Shown: in pieces, positions 45,285-55,369 of the stretch | Numbering within the stretch: the stretch's first letter is position 1 | How the letters are laid out: each line of letters opens with the position of its first letter | From: Corynebacterium sp. | GTDB taxonomy: Bacteria; Actinomycetota; Actinomycetes; Mycobacteriales; Mycobacteriaceae | DNA length: 64,000 nucleotides | Direction: 5' to 3' | Assembly (NCBI GenBank): GCA_030531005.1 | Contig: JAUMTW010000004.1 | Location: forward strand, 106,917 to 170,916 | Translations under genes and position numbers: made by a program | The notes under the pieces: generated by a model | The model's input: the letters and a program-made list of their open reading frames with translations, nothing else | Databases searched by the model: none | Told to the model about the DNA's origin: nothing

Positions 45285-47072
45285 TTATGCACCCAACTTC
45301 TCGAGCAGCTGCGCTAAGGTAGCGGCCGCATTAATCTTAAGGTTTAAATAGCCATCTGGTTCGAAGTCATGCCCTGGCGAACCTGCCAAGTAGACCTCGC
45401 TCACCCCAACAACCTTCAGGGCCTGCAAGGCAGCAGCACCAGAGGCATCATACTCAGCGTCCGTGCCGCAGATCACGGCAATGTGCATGCCTGCTGCAGC
45501 TTCGGAAAATTCAGGGGTACCTGGAACCAACTGGCCCGGATTAACTGCGGCGATACCGCCACTTGCCAGCAAGTTCGTAGCAAAACCAGTACGCACATTG
45601 TGTTTAGCAAGTGGGCCTAGTGGGATCAAGGTGATCGCTGGGCGCGTGCCATGCTCCTCTACATAGGCATCACTCCGATTGCGCAGGGCCTCAAACTCAG
45701 CAGCCCAGCGCTTGACCCCAGCAGGCTCGACCCGTTGTACAGCAGGTAGTGGAGCTTCGGACAAATTGGGGAACTCATTAACTGCGGTGACTTGCTTGCG
45801 ACGGTGCGCGATGTCATTACGTACCTTTTCGTGCATGTCATCAAGTTGGGTGCGAATGAAGCCAGACTTGGTAGCGTCGATGAAACCACCTTGGGCTTCG
45901 ACTTCTTGGAAGTGGCCCCAAGCCTTTGCGGCGAGTTCTGCGGTGAGCTTTTCAACATAGTAGGAGCCACCGGCTGGGTCGATCACGTGGCCGAGGTGTG
46001 ATTCTTCGAGCAGTAAGAGGTTGGTGTTGCGGGCAATGCGATGTTTGAATGCCTTAGAGGTGTTACCTAATCCACCGACAATGGCGGAATCAAAGGGCAG
46101 GACTTCAACATCGGTTGCGCCTCCGACACCTGCTGCGAAGGTTGCTACCGTCGCACGCAACATGTTTACATATGGGTCACGCTGGGAGAACATCACAGGT
46201 GCGGTCAGGGCGTGTACTGGTGCGTCACCTGCTAATGGTTCTCCGAGGATATCAGCAACTCGGGCCCATAAGGTGCGGAAGGCGCGCAGTTTAGCGATTT
46301 GTGCGAATTGGTCATCGCTAATCGCCAATCGGAAGGAGATTTGACCGAGTGCCTCGGCAAAGCTTAAGCCTGCTTCGGTTAAGGCGCGGACGTATTCCAG
46401 GCCCGCTGCTAGGGCAAAGCCGATTTCTTGACCATCGGATGCACCTTGGTTGCTGAGGCTGACGCCATCAACAAGAATGGCGCGCACATTGTCGCGTTGG
46501 TGGGCGGCGACTGCAAGATCGGTGGTTTCACCAAGGTCAATGGATTCTTGTCCATCAATGGCGGCGGTCAGGGGTGCTGCACCGAGTTCGAGGTATGCAG
46601 GGGTGACATCGCCGAGCCATTCATAGAGTTTCAAGGCCTGGGTTGCGGTTGCTTTCCCAGCTTCGAGACGAATGGGCGCATATGCTGCGAGTACGCCTTT
46701 GAGGAGGGTGGGCAGGTCTGCATCGCCATGTATGACGAGGTTAGTGGTGCCGAAGTTAAGGGCGTGATGCACTTCTTCGTTAGTGGAATCGGCATCGAAA
46801 CTTTCAGTGACTCCCCAGAGGCCTTGGTGTCCACCACGAGTGTAGGGGAAGGTGCCAGGTATGGCGGTTTCTGGCCCTTCGTCTACGCGGTTATACAGGG
46901 GATTGATATCGATGCCGTCATAGGTTGTGCGGATGAGCTTCTTCCACACATCGGCAGGCACATCTGCGATGTCTTTTTTCTGAACGCGGGCAAAGACTTT
47001 GGCCACTGCCTTGTACCAGGCTAGTTCTTTGGCATCGAAGTCCGCGTCTCGGGTGAATCGTGTGTCAGTCAC
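45285..47072 (-). CDS. mutA: Methylmalonyl-CoA mutase, small subunit
   Basis: A 595-residue beta subunit. It resembles MutB in the barrel ([65 protein letters not shown] as short blocks). Its C-terminal domain ([36 protein letters not shown]) lacks the D-x-H-x-x-G motif, so it cannot bind cobalamin. This is the expected structural role. The pair forms the heterodimer used in propionate or odd-chain metabolism. It is divergent from the DedA/TVP38 gene, with 148 bases between. Confidence 0.96.
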   Translation of the reverse strand: MTDTRFTRDADFDAKELAWYKAVAKVFARVQKKDIADVPADVWKKLIRTTYDGIDINPLYNRVDEGPETAIPGTFPYTRGGHQGLWGVTESFDADSTNEEVHHALNFGTTNLVIHGDADLPTLLKGVLAAYAPIRLEAGKATATQALKLYEWLGDVTPAYLELGAAPLTAAIDGQESIDLGETTDLAVAAHQRDNVRAILVDGVSLSNQGASDGQEIGFALAAGLEYVRALTEAGLSFAEALGQISFRLAISDDQFAQIAKLRAFRTLWARVADILGEPLAGDAPVHALTAPVMFSQRDPYVNMLRATVATFAAGVGGATDVEVLPFDSAIVGGLGNTSKAFKHRIARNTNLLLLEESHLGHVIDPAGGSYYVEKLTAELAAKAWGHFQEVEAQGGFIDATKSGFIRTQLDDMHEKVRNDIAHRRKQVTAVNEFPNLSEAPLPAVQRVEPAGVKRWAAEFEALRNRSDAYVEEHGTRPAITLIPLGPLAKHNVRTGFATNLLASGGIAAVNPGQLVPGTPEFSEAAAGMHIAVICGTDAEYDASGAAALQALKVVGVSEVYLAGSPGHDFEPDGYLNLKINAAATLAQLLEKLGA

Positions 47073-47220
47073 GAGTAAAACCCACTTTCTGCAACGTATT
47101 GCACGTATTGTCAGGTGCGGCTTGAGACGTGTGGAATACGCCTCACTTCCAATAGTCCAGTGTAGTCCGCAACTTCTGAGTTTTTGTGGGTTTTAGCCCA
47201 TAATTGTAAGGTAATCGGGC

Positions 47221-47922
47221 GTGAGCAGTATTTTTGGATTCCTGAACGGACTTTTCCATGATGGATACCACAGTTTTTGGGCATTATCCTGGCCGCGGCG
47301 ACTCCTACTTTTGGGGTTAGCCGCTCTAGTGGTACTTGCTCCCCTCTTAATTAATGCACCTTCTCTGGAGCAATTGCGCGATTTACAAGAGCGCCATGGG
47401 AGCAGTTTTGTTCTTGTCTTTTTGTTGTTGTATATCGGGATTACCCAATTTCCGATCCCACGCACCGTGATGACCTTAGCCGGTGGCATTTTATTTGGAA
47501 TCCAACAAGGTGTGCTGGTTGTGCTGCTCGCTACCACGATATCTGCTGCCTTGAGTTTTACTATTGTGCGCGCGCTGCTTGGCGATTGGATGCGCCCGCA
47601 CTTGCAACATCCAGCAGTCCACGGGATTACGGTGCGCTTAGAAACGAGGGGTTGGTGGGCGATCACCTCCCTGCGCATGATTGCGGCGGTGCCCTTTAGT
47701 GTTCTCAATTACACTGCGGCACTCACCCCAGTGCCCTTGTGGGGCTTTACTATTGCTACTTTTGTTGGTTCGCTGCCTGGCACCATCGTTACCGTTGCTT
47801 TTGGCTCGAGCTTAGTTGGCGGGTTCAACTGGTATACCTTGCTGTGGACGGTAGGTATTGCTCTTGTGGGGTGTGTGAGCTTATATTTGGACGCCAAAAC
47901 CCCGGTCAAGTCGCTACACTAG
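47221..47922 (+). CDS. TVP38/DedA-family membrane protein
   Basis: A 233-residue integral membrane protein starting at GTG 47221 (VSSIFGFLNGLFHDG). The family core is IGITQFPIPRTVMTLAGGILFGIQQGVLVVLLATTISAALSF, with the G-x-x-F/L-G segment and re-entrant helix motif. A second hydrophobic block follows (WAITSLRMIAAVPFSVLNYTAAL). DedA/VTT proteins are half-transporters that flip lipids such as undecaprenyl phosphate or phosphatidylethanolamine (recent family knowledge); the substrate here is unknown. It is followed after four bases by an HTH protein. Confidence 0.88.
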   Translation: MSSIFGFLNGLFHDGYHSFWALSWPRRLLLLGLAALVVLAPLLINAPSLEQLRDLQERHGSSFVLVFLLLYIGITQFPIPRTVMTLAGGILFGIQQGVLVVLLATTISAALSFTIVRALLGDWMRPHLQHPAVHGITVRLETRGWWAITSLRMIAAVPFSVLNYTAALTPVPLWGFTIATFVGSLPGTIVTVAFGSSLVGGFNWYTLLWTVGIALVGCVSLYLDAKTPVKSLH

Positions 47923-47926
47923 AGAT

Positions 47927-48487
47927 ATGTTTGTTGTTTTGGCACGCTATCGAGGTACCCAGCGGCGCAAGGCGGATATTATTCGCGATGCGGCAACAGC
48001 CTTTGCCCGTATGGTGCCAGCAGAAAATATCGAGATCGTCGGCGTCGATGAATTCCAATTACACATCGCAGAGACTGATACTGCTGTTGCTGTATGTACT
48101 GCCTTACTTGCCCCGGGTGATTGGGCGGTGGCCTTAAGCTATAACACCTCTGTGGAGTTTTGCCGCAAGATTTTAGGTATGCGTGCCACCCCCGGCACGG
48201 TCAAGGTCCGGTTTCAACCAGATACCGCGAATTGGGCGTCTGATATCAGCGCGAGCTTTGAACTGCTTGCTTTCGTGTTGCGAAAACGCACCGCTGAAGG
48301 GCGCGAAGCTACAGCCTTAGTACGCAGTGGGATGAGTCAGATTGAAGCAGCAGGCGAGTTGGGTATTTCGAAGCAGGCGATGAGCCAGCGTCTGCAAGCT
48401 GCCGGCTGGCGCGCAGAGCAAGCAGGCTATGGGCAAGCTGTCTCACTGTTACGCCGCGCCCATGTGGATTTAGCTGGTAGCTACTAA
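47927..48487 (+). CDS. SatD-like / helix-turn-helix protein
   Basis: A 186-residue protein of unclear function. The N-terminal half looks like a small nucleotide-binding or cyclase-like alpha/beta unit (MFVVLARYRGTQRRKADIIRDAATAFARMVP, IEIVGVDEFQLHIAET). The C-terminal part has a helix-turn-helix, TALVRSGMSQIEAAGELGISKQAMSQRLQAAGW. This combination occurs in actinobacterial transcription-related proteins. It is co-transcribed with the TVP38 gene (four-base gap). Confidence 0.7.
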   Translation: MFVVLARYRGTQRRKADIIRDAATAFARMVPAENIEIVGVDEFQLHIAETDTAVAVCTALLAPGDWAVALSYNTSVEFCRKILGMRATPGTVKVRFQPDTANWASDISASFELLAFVLRKRTAEGREATALVRSGMSQIEAAGELGISKQAMSQRLQAAGWRAEQAGYGQAVSLLRRAHVDLAGSY

Positions 48488-48824
48488 TCCGGTTTTCCCA
48501 GTAACCTGCGGCCATGGTGTGCGTTTGCATGGTAGAACCTTGGTTTTGAGCCAAAACATAACCCCGGTAGGTGTGGAAGGTGTTTCAGCACCCTCCTTGA
48601 CACTTCCTACCGGGGTTCTCGTATTCCTTCAATCCTTAGTGTCCTTTGGAAAGCATGTATGCAGGCGAAGATTTATACCCTATATACGGTCACGCCGCTA
48701 TGCTACGGGGTGGGTGCGAGGCCCTGCATTCATGCAGACCCTGTATACTCCTGCGACCCCTGAAGCCTAGGATTGCTCAAGCTCAGTATCTCACTGTTGT
48801 ACGTCCTGACGTTATCTGCGAGCT
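48488..48824. other. Convergent gap after the HTH gene
   Basis: 337 bases. The first part contains the hairpin at 48560-48617. Beyond it I see only short frames without ribosome-binding sites. No gene is supported. Confidence 0.5.
48560..48617. terminator. Large hairpin between convergent genes
   Basis: The perfect outer arms AACCCCGGTAGG (48560-48571) and CCTACCGGGGTT (48606-48617) enclose a second small stem (GGTG...CACC). It lies between the plus-strand gene ending at 48487 and the minus-strand gene ending at 48825, so a bidirectional terminator is likely although the T run is poor. Confidence 0.65.
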
Positions 48825-50030
48825 TCAGCTTTGGGCTTCAGGTGCGGGTGCGGTGCTGTCTGATGCTACCGATTGCTGGGTATGCTGCTGTTGGATTGCA
48901 CTTTGTCCAGGCATAGGGACATCGGAGGTTACCTCATCCACACTTACTTGCGCGGACGCATTGGCAGCAGCTACTGCAGCCGCAATCTCGGGATTTGAAT
49001 CTGTGTTGAACCAGTTTTCATGATCATCGGCATCAGCGATTGTTTGGCTGCGCTCATCCACTGCACCTGGCTCATAACTGAACGTGCCTGCGGTGTCTTT
49101 AGAGCCGAAGGCGCGGGCGAAGCTTTCTAAAGCATCACCAAATTGGCTAGGGATCATCCACATCGTGCTGCCTTCGCCTTGAGCTAGCTGCGGCAGCTTC
49201 TCTAGGTACTGATAAGCCAAGACCTCTGGGGTGACTTGGGAGGTCTTAATAGCAGCATTTATCTTCTGGACCGCCTTAGCTTCACCCTGAGCCTGGAGGT
49301 ACTTGGCGGCACGCTCGCCTTCGGCACGCAAAATCATAGCCTGGCGCTGTGCTTCGGCCTCTAAGATCGCGGCGTGCTTATCACCTTCGGCGGCAAGAAT
49401 CTTGGCTTGTTTTTCACCTTCAGCGGTACGAATCTCAGCTTCGCGCCGCCCCTCAGCAGTGAGGATCATCGCGCGCTTTTCCCGATCCGCCTTCATCTGC
49501 ATTTCCATTGATTGCTGGATTGATGGTGGCGGATCAATGGCCTTTAACTCCACTCGGCTAATGCGCAAGCCCCACTTCGTGGTGGCTTTATCCAATTCAC
49601 CGCGCAGGCGCCGGTTGATCACGTCACGTGAGGTCAAGGTTTCCTCTAAGGTCATGCCGCCGACCACATCGCGCAAGGTAGCTACCGAAATCTGCTCCAC
49701 ACCCACCATGTAGTCATCCACCCCATAGATAGCTTTGGCAGCATCGTTGACTTGGAAAGTCACCACCGTATCAATTGCCACGGTCAAGTTATCTTGAGTG
49801 ATTACCGCTTGGGGTGGGAAGGAGACCACGCGCTCACGGGTATCAACTTTCTCACGCACGCGATCAATAAAGGGCACCATCAGCGATACCCCACCGGATA
49901 AGGTGCGGGTATAACGCCCTAAACGTTCAATAATGGCGGCCTCACCTTGGGGAATGATCGCAATCGAACTGACAATTATTGTGAGCAGAAAAACCAGTAA
50001 CCCACCAAGGATTACTACAGTTGCAGTCAT
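48825..50030 (-). CDS. SPFH/band-7 membrane scaffold protein (QmcA/stomatin-like)
   Basis: A 401-residue protein with an N-terminal membrane anchor (VVILGGLLVFLLTIIVSSIAII) and an SPFH domain (IIERLGRYTRTLSGGVSLMVPFIDRVREKVDTRERV). A long coiled coil is built from AEG repeats (RREAEIRTAEGEKQAKILAAEGDKHAAILEAEAQRQAMILRAEGE, given in short form: about five units of 10-11 residues). The tail is low-complexity Gln/Ala/Ser. Such proteins form ring or microdomain assemblies with NfeD partners, encoded here immediately upstream. Confidence 0.92.
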   Translation of the reverse strand: MTATVVILGGLLVFLLTIIVSSIAIIPQGEAAIIERLGRYTRTLSGGVSLMVPFIDRVREKVDTRERVVSFPPQAVITQDNLTVAIDTVVTFQVNDAAKAIYGVDDYMVGVEQISVATLRDVVGGMTLEETLTSRDVINRRLRGELDKATTKWGLRISRVELKAIDPPPSIQQSMEMQMKADREKRAMILTAEGRREAEIRTAEGEKQAKILAAEGDKHAAILEAEAQRQAMILRAEGERAAKYLQAQGEAKAVQKINAAIKTSQVTPEVLAYQYLEKLPQLAQGEGSTMWMIPSQFGDALESFARAFGSKDTAGTFSYEPGAVDERSQTIADADDHENWFNTDSNPEIAAAVAAANASAQVSVDEVTSDVPMPGQSAIQQQHTQQSVASDSTAPAPEAQS

Positions 50031-50034
50031 AATT

Positions 50035-50448
50035 CTATTCTTCCTTCGTTACGAACACATAGGTGCCATCGCAGGCGACAACCGTTACTGAGTCTCCCGC
50101 TCGGAGCTTGCTTCCTGCATCAAAAGGCTGTACCGACCACAAATCACCATTGATGTCAATGAGTTCTGCTGATTCCAACTGGCCTTGATAGCCCACGATC
50201 TCCTGAGAAGCCGGGCTAATGGCAGTAGGCAGACGCAACTTCTTCTTTAATGCTGGTTTGAGAAGCAACAGTGCGGACATAGAGGTCAGCGCAAAGACGA
50301 ACGCTTCGGCCCAAAGCGGAATATCTGCTAAGGCGATACCGGCAGTGGCTAGAGCCCCGATGGCAAGCATGAGGAACGACAGCTCGCCTACGGCAAGTTC
50401 CAAACCGGCGAGAATGATTCCTATGACAAACCAAACTAAGGCACCCAT
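50035..50448 (-). CDS. NfeD-family membrane protein
   Basis: A 137-residue protein from ATG 50448 (MGALVWFVIGIILAGLELAVGELSF), with three to four predicted helices. A C-terminal OB-fold follows (VGYQGQLESAELIDINGDLWSVQPFDAGSKLRAGDSVTVV). It is the short NfeD type that pairs with SPFH proteins; four bases separate the two genes. The in-frame start at 50505 would overlap the DUF3097 gene by more than 50 bases. Confidence 0.9.
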   Translation of the reverse strand: MGALVWFVIGIILAGLELAVGELSFLMLAIGALATAGIALADIPLWAEAFVFALTSMSALLLLKPALKKKLRLPTAISPASQEIVGYQGQLESAELIDINGDLWSVQPFDAGSKLRAGDSVTVVACDGTYVFVTKEE

Positions 50449-50452
50449 ATGC

Positions 50453-51307
50453 TCAGGATAGCAAAAAATCTTCCTTACGTAGATGAAAGTCAGTGACGAA
50501 GTCAATCAATCGCTCCACCGCCCCAATCAACGTTGGCTCCACGTCGCGGAAGTCGCGCACTGCATTGTAGATGTAGTGCCAACCTTCTTGTGGGTTGGCC
50601 CATCCCATGTGATCACAAATCCCCTGCTTCCATTCTTGATCCCGTGGAATCACCGGCCAAGTTTGCATCCCGAAGCGCTGTGGATGAACTGCCTGCCAAA
50701 TATCGACGTATGGGTGTCCAGTCACCAATACATTGGGTCCAACCTGTTGGGTTAAGCGTGACTCTTTCGTGCCCGCAATTAAGTGATCGGCAAGCACCCC
50801 AAGACGACGTTGCGGTCCGGGTTGGAATTGCTCCAACAATCTTGGCAGATTATCGAGGCCTTCAATTTGTTCGACCACGATGCCTTCAACACGTAAATCG
50901 TGGCCCCAAATCTTTTCGACCAAGGCAGCATCGTGAACTCCTTCCACCCAAATTCGCGAGGCCTTGGCAACCTTTGCCTCGGTGTGCGTGACGCGAGCGG
51001 AACCGGAATGAGAATACTTTTGGGTTTGGGGTCCTTTGGCTACTGGCTTTTTCAGCTCAACGATCTGCCCATCAATGGCAAAAGCGCCGGCGCGAAGTTT
51101 GAAAAGCCTACTTGCCCCATAGCGGTCTTCTAAGCGTACGAACTCACCATCATAGGTGCGTTCAAAGCCGATAACCGCGCCGACAAACCCATCGGCGCGC
51201 ACCTCAACCACCATGCCGTGCTCGGCGGTGACTTGAGGGTATTGGGGGCGTTGTGTACGTTTGTGTCCGCCGAAAATATCGCCGGCGTATGGATCTTTGC
51301 TAGGCAT
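50453..51307 (-). CDS. DUF3097 family protein
   Basis: A 284-residue actinobacterial protein of the DUF3097 family, as far as I can recognise it (DPYAGDIFGGHKR start, RIWVEGVHDAALVEKIWGHDLRVEGIVVEQIEGLDNLP in short blocks, VLVTGHPYVDIWQAV). The middle part looks like a Toprim-type fold (E at VEGVHDAAL, later D). Nuclease or primase-like use of it is inferred only. It starts at ATG 51307, divergent from the gene at 51330 with a 22-base gap. Confidence 0.78.
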   Translation of the reverse strand: MPSKDPYAGDIFGGHKRTQRPQYPQVTAEHGMVVEVRADGFVGAVIGFERTYDGEFVRLEDRYGASRLFKLRAGAFAIDGQIVELKKPVAKGPQTQKYSHSGSARVTHTEAKVAKASRIWVEGVHDAALVEKIWGHDLRVEGIVVEQIEGLDNLPRLLEQFQPGPQRRLGVLADHLIAGTKESRLTQQVGPNVLVTGHPYVDIWQAVHPQRFGMQTWPVIPRDQEWKQGICDHMGWANPQEGWHYIYNAVRDFRDVEPTLIGAVERLIDFVTDFHLRKEDFLLS

Positions 51308-51329
51308 GCTTGCTAGGCTAGCCGGAATC

Positions 51330-52085
51330 ATGGATTTTCGCGCGGACATTTACTCTCCTTTGCAAAACGTCAGCCTGTGGATGGCAAGTTGGCTGCACCA
51401 CCAGGAATCTTTTGATGAGACCATCGCCGCTTTACGCGAGCTTGGAGGCCATCAGCGTATCGCCAGTGGGGAGTTTTCTTCAGCAGATGTCTTTGCTCAG
51501 TGGCGCCGTGCGTACACTCCAGGAAGTCGCCTGCGGTTACTACTAGCCGGTCCAGGGATGCCGCTGGCTTTACCACCGGCTCATCCAGCAACGCTACTAT
51601 CCCAAAAGGCAGGTGGGGCGGTGATTCTCTCCCACGAAAATGGGGATGCTAGCGTATTCATCCCAATTTTCCAGGCAGCTGATGACCATACTGATTGGCA
51701 TGAGTTTTACTTAGAGGCCCCGCTACCCCAGGCCGCTTGGTTAAGCCCCGGGGATGCCGACACCCAACTCCGAGATGCTACTTATGCAGCAGCGCATAGT
51801 ATTGCGGCAGTGAATCCTGGTATCTCAGCACCAAATCCGCGTCTTACTGTTGGCAGCCTGACTGACTACTATGACTCCCCTGGCCTGCCACCTGCTACCC
51901 CGCCCCGGTCGAGTGGATTGATTGCACGGGCTAACGCGGTAACAGCTGTGCTAGAGACCACTATGCAGCGCTATGGGATTCATGAGTTTGATCCCGAGCT
52001 ATTACGCCTGGGGCATTCGATCCGCCAGGCACGCATGACTGCTGTAGATTATGCGGTTGCCGAGTGGGGGCGCCGCGCTGGCTGA
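51330..52085 (+). CDS. Unknown protein, conserved beside hemH
   Basis: A 251-residue soluble protein starting at ATG 51330 ([32 protein letters not shown]). I do not recognise the family. Long internal stretches are Pro/Ala-rich ([13 protein letters not shown]). The C-terminal helix [23 protein letters not shown] is well ordered. Its last 37 bases overlap the 3' end of the convergent hemH gene, so the two messages would form antisense tails. Confidence 0.75.
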   Translation: MDFRADIYSPLQNVSLWMASWLHHQESFDETIAALRELGGHQRIASGEFSSADVFAQWRRAYTPGSRLRLLLAGPGMPLALPPAHPATLLSQKAGGAVILSHENGDASVFIPIFQAADDHTDWHEFYLEAPLPQAAWLSPGDADTQLRDATYAAAHSIAAVNPGISAPNPRLTVGSLTDYYDSPGLPPATPPRSSGLIARANAVTAVLETTMQRYGIHEFDPELLRLGHSIRQARMTAVDYAVAEWGRRAG

Positions 52086-53176
52086 CAACACCCAGGCGCG
52101 CAAGGCTCTCCGTTGACGGTGCAGCCTTTAGAGGCAACCAAGCCTAAGTGGTGTGCAGTATCTGGGGCGAGTGATTCGCCAATGAGATCAACCACCATGG
52201 ACGCAAACGATTCGGTATGCCCAATGGTATCGGCACGTACAACCTCCATGCCCAGCTTCTCTGCTTCGTCTTTCAGCTCATTATCGAGGTCCCAGACCAC
52301 CTCCATGTGGTCAGAAATAAAGCCGATGGCTGATACGACGAGCTTGCGCACGCCCTTATCGTAGAGTGCCTGGGCGTGATCTAAAATGTCTGGGCCTAGC
52401 CAAGGGATGCGACCATTACCGGACTCCGATTGCCAAACCACGTCGTAGTCGGCAATGCCTAAGGCTTCAGCGGTCAGGCGGGATGCTTCATAAATCTGTG
52501 CAGAATATAAAGCGCCATCTTCTTGAGTACCAGAAGCCTCATTGGCCATCAAAGGAATAGAGTGGGCAGTAAACACCAAGGCAATGCCATCTGCTACGCC
52601 TTCGGCTGGACTAACACCGAACTTGGCATAGGCATCAGTAATAACTTCTGCTTGCTCACTGATGAAAGCAGGATGGTCGAAGAATTGTCGCAGGCGCAAG
52701 AAATCGATCTCTGGCAAGCCTTGCTCAGCTAAGTGAGCACGCATTTGTTGGATGTCTTCACCATATTGGCGACAACCTGAGTATCCACCCCACGCCGAGG
52801 TGGCAAAGACTGCTACACAACGATGTCCATCGCGGGCCATTTCTTCAGCGACATCATTGGCGAAAGGGCGCCAATTGCGGTTACCGAAATAGACCGGGAT
52901 ATCAAGCCCACGCCGAGCGAGTTCAGACTTCACATTGGCAATAATTTCGCGGTTGAGCTCATTTAACGGGCTCACCCCATTGAAGTGGTGATAATGGACT
53001 GCAACCTCATCTAAGCGGGATGCGGGGATGCCGCGCCCTCGGGTCACATTTTCCAAGAAAGGGCGCACCTCATCTGGGCCTTCTGGGCCCCCGAAGGAGA
53101 GGACTAAAAGGGCATCAATATCGTGGATCGATGCAAAAGTTGGCGCAGATTCAGACGTCTCGAGGTGTTGTGACAT
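52049..53176 (-). CDS. hemH: Coproporphyrin/protoporphyrin ferrochelatase with C-terminal iron-sulfur Cys
   Basis: A 375-residue ferrochelatase that inserts Fe2+ into the porphyrin (coproporphyrin in actinobacteria, where the gene is also called cpfC). Motifs: [19 protein letters not shown] at the start, [22 protein letters not shown] (catalytic His) and [24 protein letters not shown]. The C-terminal extension [16 protein letters not shown], with an upstream Cys set, fits the 2Fe-2S cluster of actinobacterial enzymes. The start is at 53176. Its 3' end overlaps the convergent gene by 37 bases. Confidence 0.94.
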   Translation of the reverse strand: MSQHLETSESAPTFASIHDIDALLVLSFGGPEGPDEVRPFLENVTRGRGIPASRLDEVAVHYHHFNGVSPLNELNREIIANVKSELARRGLDIPVYFGNRNWRPFANDVAEEMARDGHRCVAVFATSAWGGYSGCRQYGEDIQQMRAHLAEQGLPEIDFLRLRQFFDHPAFISEQAEVITDAYAKFGVSPAEGVADGIALVFTAHSIPLMANEASGTQEDGALYSAQIYEASRLTAEALGIADYDVVWQSESGNGRIPWLGPDILDHAQALYDKGVRKLVVSAIGFISDHMEVVWDLDNELKDEAEKLGMEVVRADTIGHTESFASMVVDLIGESLAPDTAHHLGLVASKGCTVNGEPCAPGCCQPARRPHSATA

Positions 53177-53650
53177 GCCACTGACACTAGCACTAATTAG
53201 TCAAGAACGCTGGTGAAGTTGGCCGTTTTTCTGTGAGGCTTATTGTAGCGAGAACTGAAGATTCTCAAACAAAGCATTGGAGAAAGCGCTGGAGTAGGTG
53301 TGACGGAGTAAGCATGCCTGATTGATTTTCGGAGCATGTGATGCAGGACATATGAATATAGCCCGGAGCTATGATTAAAAGCTCCGGGCTATATGCTAAC
53401 TACTCAAAAGGAGGATGTAGTTATCACAGGAATCCACAAAAGTAGGTGCAATATGAAATGGGGATGCACTACACCTACTTTATCCCTGCGTCTGTTACGG
53501 AAGAGATGGATGACCACAGTTGCACCCATTGCTTCCAAGTCTTTCATGGCTGTCATGGCTGTCATGCAGCATTTGTAGCTGTGCAAGAAGCCAGGTGGCT
53601 AGCACCGGCTCACAGAGTGCCCGCTAAGGTAAGGCGCTGCACTGCACGGT
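53177..53650. other. Gap between hemH and the NlpC/P60 gene
   Basis: 474 bases. A perfect 13-bp hairpin lies at 53358-53392. Twelve bases later comes AAAAGGAGG (53405-53413), directly followed by ATGTAG. Downstream are small plus-strand frames (MKWGCTTPTLSLRLLRKRW at 53452; a Cys/His-rich HYTYFIPASVTEEMDDHSCT frame). None is convincing as a gene, but the hairpin plus ribosome-binding site is notable. Confidence 0.45.
53358..53392. other. Perfect 13-bp hairpin
   Basis: ATAGCCCGGAGCT (53358-53370), nine-base loop ATGATTAAA, AGCTCCGGGCTAT (53380-53392). No T run follows on the plus strand. On the minus strand it is followed by ATATTC. It could terminate the NlpC/P60 message or lead a plus-strand small RNA or peptide. 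Confidence 0.7.
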
Positions 53651-55369
53651 TTATTGAATCAGGCGTACCACATATGGGCTCATCCCAGACCAACGAACTG
53701 AAGTAACTCGTACCACGGAGCCAGAATTCGGCGCCTCGATCATTTGACCATCACCTAAGTAGATCGCCACGTGTTGCTCTGCATTTGGACCCCAGAAAAT
53801 AAGGTCGCCGCGCTGCATATTCTCGGCATTAATCTTGGTGCCACGCTGGTATTGATACCCGGTATAGTGCGGCAAAGAAATACCCACACCAGCAAAGGCG
53901 TAAAGCACCAGACCAGAACAGTCAAAACCGACCTTGGAATATTCGCCATGCGAGTCAGCCGATCCGCCATCACGGATACCACCCGTTGGACCGTTGGCAT
54001 TACCGCCACCCCAGACATACGGAACTCCGAGTTGAGACTTCGCGCGGGCGATCACAGTTTCAATTTGTTCCGAGGCAGAAGCAGAAACAGCCGAACTCGC
54101 ATTCTCAGTGACCGAAGCAGCAGTTTCCGCAGTATCTAGATTCAGTTCTTCTGCAGTGTCGGAATCAACTGCTTCTTCGTTTTGCACGGCCAGGAGATCA
54201 GAGGTTGCATCGGAGTCCTGATAAGGATCGTCAGTACTGGTGTGATCAGGCTGGGATGCGGCAACAATTGCTGCGGCTGCTTCATCAGCCGCAGCAGTTG
54301 CATTCGCGGTATTGTTCCGAGTTTGCTCCACAGCATCGCGAGCAGCAGCCGCAATAGCGGCGGCATCGGAAACAGACTGGGTTTCTTGCTCGGGTTTGTC
54401 AGTTGCGGCCTCAGATGTGGTTGCAGCTGAGGACTCCGTCGTACTCTCAGTTACTTCCTGGCTCGCTTCTTCTGCCGCGCTTTGGGCAGCTTGGGCGGCC
54501 TGTGCGGCGGCTTCCTCTGCAGCCTGCTGTGCTGCTTGGGCAGCTTGACGCTGAGCTTCGGCAGCTTGGAACTGCTCATACTCATTGCGCTGCTGTTCTA
54601 AGTTAGCCGCATTACCACGAGCAGCATCGAGTGCAGATTGGACATTAGCCTGTGCGGCGATGATGGCTGCGCGCTCTTCTAACTTAGCGTCGACTGCTGC
54701 CTGCGATGAAGCAACCTGTGCCTCGGCATCGGCCTGCGCTTGTTCTGCTGCCTGCGCACGCTGCTCTGCAAGCTCAGTGGTCTTGCGCTCGCGGGACTCT
54801 GTATTGGCCTGCTGGGTGCGCAGTTCATCGAGCTGATCGATGACCTCACGCTGGTCGTTGACTTGAGTGCGTAGATAGCTTTGCCGGGCCAAAGTGTCTT
54901 CGGCATTGGTAGCACCAGATGCAGAGACTGTGCTGGGCTTCGATCCCATGCGATAGGTGGCATTGGAGATTTCATCGAGGATCTTTTGAGCCTCTTCAAT
55001 TTCTTCCTGAGTGCCTTCCAATGCAGCACGGGCTGCTTCTACCCCGCGGCGAGCTTGCTCAGCCTTAATTTGGGCATCGTGAAGATCGACCAAAGCCCGG
55101 TTAGCAGCTTCTCGGTCAGCGCCAATCGCACGTTCGAGATCTTGGAGTTCACTTTCAGCGGAGCTGACTTGGCTTACCAAATCAGTCAGCGAAGATTCTG
55201 CATCATTAACAGCAGTAGTTGCTTGAGCAACCTCCGCATCGCTGGGTTTGGTGGGGGTTGCGAACGCGGCAGTGTTGCTTGCAAGTGAAACACTGACTGC
55301 GACGCCGACAACGGCTTTAGTACGTGCGAACGCCCGTGGGCGCGCATGTGGGGCTAAAGTTTTGGTCAC
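53651..55369 (-). CDS. Secreted NlpC/P60 peptidoglycan endopeptidase (RipA/RipC-like)
   Basis: A 572-residue exported hydrolase starting at GTG 55369 (VTKTLAPHARPRAFARTKAVVG) behind a perfect AAAGGAGG. The signal peptide ends near ASNTAAFATPT. Then come two long coiled coils with many Ala/Gln/Glu (SDAEVAQATTAVNDAESSL; EAQRQAAQAAQQAAEEAAAQAAQAAQ, in short form), a Ser/Thr/Asp-rich linker and the C-terminal NlpC domain. The catalytic Cys is in KVGFDCSGLVLYAFAG, His in AEQHVAIYLGDGQMIEAP. This is the coiled-coil-plus-NlpC build of mycobacterial RipA-like and corynebacterial cell-separation enzymes, where the coil can inhibit the domain or bind FtsEX. Confidence 0.94.
   Translation of the reverse strand: MTKTLAPHARPRAFARTKAVVGVAVSVSLASNTAAFATPTKPSDAEVAQATTAVNDAESSLTDLVSQVSSAESELQDLERAIGADREAANRALVDLHDAQIKAEQARRGVEAARAALEGTQEEIEEAQKILDEISNATYRMGSKPSTVSASGATNAEDTLARQSYLRTQVNDQREVIDQLDELRTQQANTESRERKTTELAEQRAQAAEQAQADAEAQVASSQAAVDAKLEERAAIIAAQANVQSALDAARGNAANLEQQRNEYEQFQAAEAQRQAAQAAQQAAEEAAAQAAQAAQSAAEEASQEVTESTTESSAATTSEAATDKPEQETQSVSDAAAIAAAARDAVEQTRNNTANATAAADEAAAAIVAASQPDHTSTDDPYQDSDATSDLLAVQNEEAVDSDTAEELNLDTAETAASVTENASSAVSASASEQIETVIARAKSQLGVPYVWGGGNANGPTGGIRDGGSADSHGEYSKVGFDCSGLVLYAFAGVGISLPHYTGYQYQRGTKINAENMQRGDLIFWGPNAEQHVAIYLGDGQMIEAPNSGSVVRVTSVRWSGMSPYVVRLIQ

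Noticed and set aside
53446-53706. Cys/His-rich small peptide (possible bacteriocin-like precursor)
   Set aside because: The frame runs into the 3' end of the NlpC/P60 gene on the other strand and no leader or modifying enzymes are nearby; left as a note only.
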